Source: Moorena producens 3L
Lineage (GTDB): Bacteria > Cyanobacteriota > Cyanobacteriia > Cyanobacteriales > Coleofasciculaceae
DNA length: 5,534 nucleotides
Direction: 5' to 3'
Assembly: GCF_000211815.1 (NCBI RefSeq)
Contig: NZ_GL890936.1
Location: forward strand, 1 to 5,534
Shown here: positions 2,613 through 5,534 of the stretch, piece by piece
How positions within the stretch are numbered: position 1 is the first letter of the stretch
Layout of the letters: each line of letters opens with the position of its first letter
Made by a program: the position numbers and the translations under genes
Notes under the pieces: model-generated
What the model saw: the letters and a program-made list of their open reading frames with translations, nothing else
Told to the model about the DNA's origin: nothing
Databases searched by the model: none

Positions 2613-5534
2613 ATGGCAGCATTGTCCCTTTTGGCTAGTTTAGAACTATCGCAAATAGCGCCACCATTGTTAAGTATTGTTGCTAAAGAAGCAGGGAAGC
2701 ATATAGTTAAATCTCTGACTAAAAGCGATATCGAAAAAGCCATCAAAGCGGGAGCAGAAGCCGTTGATCAATGGGACAAACAACTGGATAGTCAACAGCG
2801 CTTATTTTTTCACGCTCCCCCGGATGGCTGGAATGGAGTTAATCGGTTTTTGAACGACTATTTTACTCATTCTGCTGTTGTGGCGGAATTACAGAAACCC
2901 TTACTTAATCAAGGTAAGCCAGACCGGGATATTTTAAGCACCGTATTTCAACAACAAGCTGAAGCCAAGACTATTAAACTAAATCAAGACAGTCTCAAGC
3001 CTTGGATAGAGACATTTATTAATGCTTATTTTCAGCACACGGATACTTATCTTAAATTTCAGGTAGCTAAACAGGATTATTGTGAGCAGTTAGCCAACTG
3101 GTTTGATGATGTCAAATTTGCTGGCATTGCTGTGCCTGGGCAAGAAGTAGAAAAATCGGAGAAGTTAGCCCAGATTTTCGTAATGCCAGATGTCGTGGAA
3201 GACGTATCAACTGCTGGCGCTTGGGAGCGGGAGTTGTTAGCAGCCGGTAGTGGGGAAAAGCCAGAAAGGCTGCTATTGGAAAAGACAACTGGCCGGAAAT
3301 TCTTGGCTCAGCAGTTATTGAGCCAAAGTCAGTCGAGAAGAGTGGTAATCCTGGGTGCGCCAGGCTCTGGTAAAACCACCTTGATGAGCTATTTTGCGGT
3401 AATATTAGCTCAGCAAAATCCTGACATTTTGGGATTAGATGGTGATACCGACTGGCTACCGATTTTAATCAGGATGCGAGATTTTGCCAGACATCTCGAT
3501 AAAAGCCTGATCGACTATGCTCGGATATTTGCGGAAAACACCATGTCAGTGAAACCGTTACCAGTGGGATTTTTCGAGCATTGGTTATCTGATGGTAGAG
3601 CCTTGATATTGCTGGATGGTTTGGATGAAGTAGCAGAAGAGGCTAAACGCCATGATGTAGTCAAGCGCATCGAGAATTTTTTAGGACAGTTTAACAGAAA
3701 TCGCGCTATTATTACATCTAGACCGGCTGGTTATCGGCGCGACTTTTTCCGCACTGAGGAATTTCCCCACTATCAAATCCAACCCTTTGATGACCAAAAG
3801 ATTTCGGCATTTATTGAGAACTGGTATAACAGTCGCTTTCAAGACCAAGCAGAAGCCAAAAGGCGCAAGGAGAGTTTAGGAAAGGCGCTGAATGATAATG
3901 ACCGGATTACCTTGTTGGCACGGAATCCCTTATTGTTGACAATTATTGCATTAATCCATCGGTATCAAGCGGTATTGCCCAAAGAACGGTTTGAGCTTTA
4001 TAATTGTGCAGTCAAAACCTTGTTAACCTCTTGGGATGCTAACAAAGAAATCAGCAATCAGGGACTATTTAAATATCTAGATTTCTATGATTTGCGCCGA
4101 TTGATGGAATTGTTAGCTTATTGGATTCATGGCCAAGGAAATAGTGAAGATAACGAAGGCAGTACGTTAATTAACCGTGATGATTTGATTAAGCAGTTGA
4201 GCAAAGAGATTAAAACTTTAAAGCAGGTGCAGTTATATCAAGCCAAACAAGAAGCAGAAGCATTTGTAACCTTGATTCGCGATCGCACTGGTTTATTGAA
4301 TGAGCAGGGGCAAGATTGTTATGGGTTTGTCCATAAGAGCTTTCAAGAATATTTGTGTGCTGAAGAAATTGACTATCATGCAGAAAATGAGTATGATTTT
4401 CGGATTGTTTTGAATCAGATTCGGGAGCATTTACATGACTCCCACTGGCGCGAAGTGTTATTATTGCTAATAGCACAACAAAAACCGAAAAATGCCGCGA
4501 AAGCGATTCGGGCAGTATTGAATAATAATAGTAAATATGAGCAGTGGTTACATCGGGATTTGTTATTTGCTGGTAATTGTTTGGCAGAAGACCCGAAAAA
4601 TTTGCGTGGTGCTGATGGTGAGTTAGTGCAAGAGATTTTAGAGGGGTTGGTTGAGTTGGAGGTGAGTACTAAAGAGCCGGTTGGCAAGAGGGTTTACGAG
4701 CAGGTTTATCAAATAATTTGTAGTTTGTATGAAACGGATTTTCAAGCACAGGTATTGGAATTGTTGAAGGAGCGATTGGCCTACGGCCACGCTACGGGAT
4801 CGGATTGGATTGATCAGCTGCGATTGTTGAACTATAGAGCCGAGTTAGGGGAAAAAGATCAGGTAATAACAATATTACTAGCACAGCTTCAGGATCACAA
4901 TGTTAGTGTGCGTTGGAGGGCTGCCCAAGCCTTGGGCGAATTGCGCAACAGTTCAGAAACTGTAGTCAACGCCCTCATAGCACAGCTTCAGGATCACAAT
5001 GTTAGTGTGCGTTGGAAGGCTGCCCAAGCCTTGGGCAGATTGGGCAACAACTCAGAAACCATAGTCAACGCCCTCATAGCAAGGCTTCAGGATCACAATT
5101 CTCATGTGCGTTGGAGGGCAGCTCGTGCCTTAGGCAATTTGGGCAACAGTTCACAAACCATAGTCAGCGCCCTCATAGCACGTCTTCAGGATGAGAATTC
5201 TACTGTGGGTTGGGAGGCAACCTATGCCTTGGGGCAATTGGGCAACAACTCAGAAACCCTAGTCAGCACCCTCCTAGCACAGCTAAAGGATGAGAATTCT
5301 GATTTGCGTGGGTGGACAGCCTATGCCTTGGGAAAATTAGGCAACAGGTCAGAACCCGTAGTCAACGCCCTCCTAGCAAGGCTTAAGGATCAGAATTTTA
5401 GTGTGCGTTGGAAGGCAGCCGAATCCTTGGGCAATTTGGGCAATAGCTCAGAAACCGTAGTCAGCCCCCTCCTAGCAGGGCTTCAGGATCACAATTCTCA
5501 TGTGCGTAGGGACGCAGCCAGAACCTTGGGCAAT
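2613..5534 (+). CDS. NACHT (STAND) NTPase with C-terminal HEAT repeats, 3' end missing
   Basis: The frame is open for 974 codons and runs off the window. ATG 2613 follows an in-frame TAA at 2607, and no Shine-Dalgarno sequence is seen. Residues 1 to about 220 are mainly helical, like the NACHT N-terminal helical regions, with no TIR, protease or nuclease motif I can recognise; FVMPDV (189-194) precedes the NTPase. The NACHT core has Walker A GAPGSGKTT (248-256), Walker B LILLDGLDEV (331-340) and a sensor-1 strand IITSRP (366-371). NPLLLT (438-443), LPKERFELY (455-463) and FVHKSFQEYLCAEE (572-585) mark the winged-helix part typical of the family. A helical linker (about 590-750) leads to six full and one cut 33-residue HEAT repeats from residue 754. 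STAND proteins bind NTP, oligomerise on ligand sensing and activate the N-terminal domain; several bacterial NACHT proteins block phage. Anti-phage sensing here is inference. The effector activity is not visible. Confidence 0.95.
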   Translation, partial: MAALSLLASLELSQIAPPLLSIVAKEAGKHIVKSLTKSDIEKAIKAGAEAVDQWDKQLDSQQRLFFHAPPDGWNGVNRFLNDYFTHSAVVAELQKPLLNQGKPDRDILSTVFQQQAEAKTIKLNQDSLKPWIETFINAYFQHTDTYLKFQVAKQDYCEQLANWFDDVKFAGIAVPGQEVEKSEKLAQIFVMPDVVEDVSTAGAWERELLAAGSGEKPERLLLEKTTGRKFLAQQLLSQSQSRRVVILGAPGSGKTTLMSYFAVILAQQNPDILGLDGDTDWLPILIRMRDFARHLDKSLIDYARIFAENTMSVKPLPVGFFEHWLSDGRALILLDGLDEVAEEAKRHDVVKRIENFLGQFNRNRAIITSRPAGYRRDFFRTEEFPHYQIQPFDDQKISAFIENWYNSRFQDQAEAKRRKESLGKALNDNDRITLLARNPLLLTIIALIHRYQAVLPKERFELYNCAVKTLLTSWDANKEISNQGLFKYLDFYDLRRLMELLAYWIHGQGNSEDNEGSTLINRDDLIKQLSKEIKTLKQVQLYQAKQEAEAFVTLIRDRTGLLNEQGQDCYGFVHKSFQEYLCAEEIDYHAENEYDFRIVLNQIREHLHDSHWREVLLLLIAQQKPKNAAKAIRAVLNNNSKYEQWLHRDLLFAGNCLAEDPKNLRGADGELVQEILEGLVELEVSTKEPVGKRVYEQVYQIICSLYETDFQAQVLELLKERLAYGHATGSDWIDQLRLLNYRAELGEKDQVITILLAQLQDHNVSVRWRAAQALGELRNSSETVVNALIAQLQDHNVSVRWKAAQALGRLGNNSETIVNALIARLQDHNSHVRWRAARALGNLGNSSQTIVSALIARLQDENSTVGWEATYALGQLGNNSETLVSTLLAQLKDENSDLRGWTAYALGKLGNRSEPVVNALLARLKDQNFSVRWKAAESLGNLGNSSETVVSPLLAGLQDHNSHVRRDAARTLGN
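4279..4286. other. HIP1 octamer inside the NACHT gene
   Basis: GCGATCGC occurs in frame within codons for I-R-D-R-T (around residues 556-560). HIP1 is strongly over-represented in many cyanobacterial genomes. Its presence inside this gene suggests the gene has resided in such a genome long enough to acquire it, or was exchanged among cyanobacteria. Confidence 0.7.
4776..4802. repeat. REP-like palindromic sequence inside the NACHT coding region
   Basis: GGCCTACGGCC (4778-4788) is an inverted repeat with a 3-nt centre. It is followed by acgctacggg, resembling half of the longer hairpins of this type dispersed in some filamentous cyanobacterial genomes. It is read in frame as LAYGHATG (residues 722-729), in a linker between LKER and the first HEAT repeat. 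The GC-rich bases contrast with the AT-leaning codons around it. The peptide reads as an in-frame insertion of roughly 8-11 residues; this rests on my memory of related proteins. Confidence 0.45.
4872..5534 (+). repeat. 99-bp tandem repeats encoding HEAT repeats
   Basis: Units start at 4872, 4971, 5070, 5169, 5268, 5367 and 5466 with an exact 99-bp period; the seventh is cut by the window end. The protein consensus is about ALLARLQDxNxxVRWxAAxALGxLGNxSETVVN, a PBS-lyase/EZ-type HEAT repeat, with helix A (ALLARLQD), a turn keeping V-R, and helix B (WxAAxALGxLGN). Differences gather at positions 5, 9, 11-12, 15-16, 18-19, 23 and 27. Units 1 and 2 differ by one base over 57 bp (4881-4937 against 4980-5036), showing recent duplication or conversion. 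The stack is the likely ligand-sensing surface. Confidence 0.9.

Noticed and set aside
4210..4687. Two antisense open frames of 88 and 90 codons
   Set aside because: They are opposite the NACHT coding sequence, overlap each other, and resemble no protein; they are shadows of its codon use.
5012..5194. Plus-strand frame of 60 codons with internal repeats
   Set aside because: It is the +1 reading of the HEAT-repeat DNA, and its repeats come from the 99-bp period of the real frame.

Overview
The window looks like accessory DNA from a filamentous cyanobacterium. The octamer GCGATCGC (HIP1) occurs four times (839-846, 870-877, 1234-1241, 4279-4286), where chance predicts roughly 0.1 in 5.5 kb. 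There are also heptanucleotide repeats of the cyanobacterial STRR kind, abundant CCCCCTTATTAAGGGGG-type palindromes, and proteins of families common in large cyanobacterial genomes. Genus cannot be fixed from this; a Moorena- or Microcoleus-like genome is a guess. No rRNA, tRNA, CRISPR array or transposase is visible.

Layout. Positions 1-427 hold no gene, but contain a heptamer array (130-220), an inverted-repeat element (226-287) and a perfect 9-bp hairpin (395-416). A small minus-strand gene of unknown function follows (428-717); it reads through only if the frame slips by -1 at a run of eight A residues. Positions 718-1229 are very AT-rich at first (promoter-like site and palindrome, a HIP1 inverted pair, a candidate terminator), then carry two perfect 67-bp copies spaced 114 bp apart. 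A DUF559-type endonuclease-like gene (1230-1613) comes next. Positions 1614-2612 are non-coding and dominated by a satellite-like array of seven 114/115-bp units (1733-2535) with a terminal element up to about 2560. The array ends just before an extended -10 promoter at 2573-2581.

The main gene (2613 to the window end, 974 codons, 3' end missing) encodes a STAND-class NACHT NTPase. It has a helical N-terminal region, a clear NACHT core, a winged-helix/C-terminal NACHT region and a C-terminal stack of 33-residue HEAT repeats still running at the edge. Bacterial NACHT proteins are known to act in anti-phage defence, with the C-terminal repeats acting as sensor and the N-terminus as effector. 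That role here is inference.

The nuclease-like gene is embedded between two parts of the same repeat family, on the same strand as the NACHT gene. Nothing in the sequence proves that they work together. They are separated by about 1 kb of repeats, and the NACHT gene appears to have its own promoter. The least explained items are the frameshifted minus-strand gene, the two-spacer mosaic array around the nuclease gene, and the rapidly diversifying HEAT sensor.
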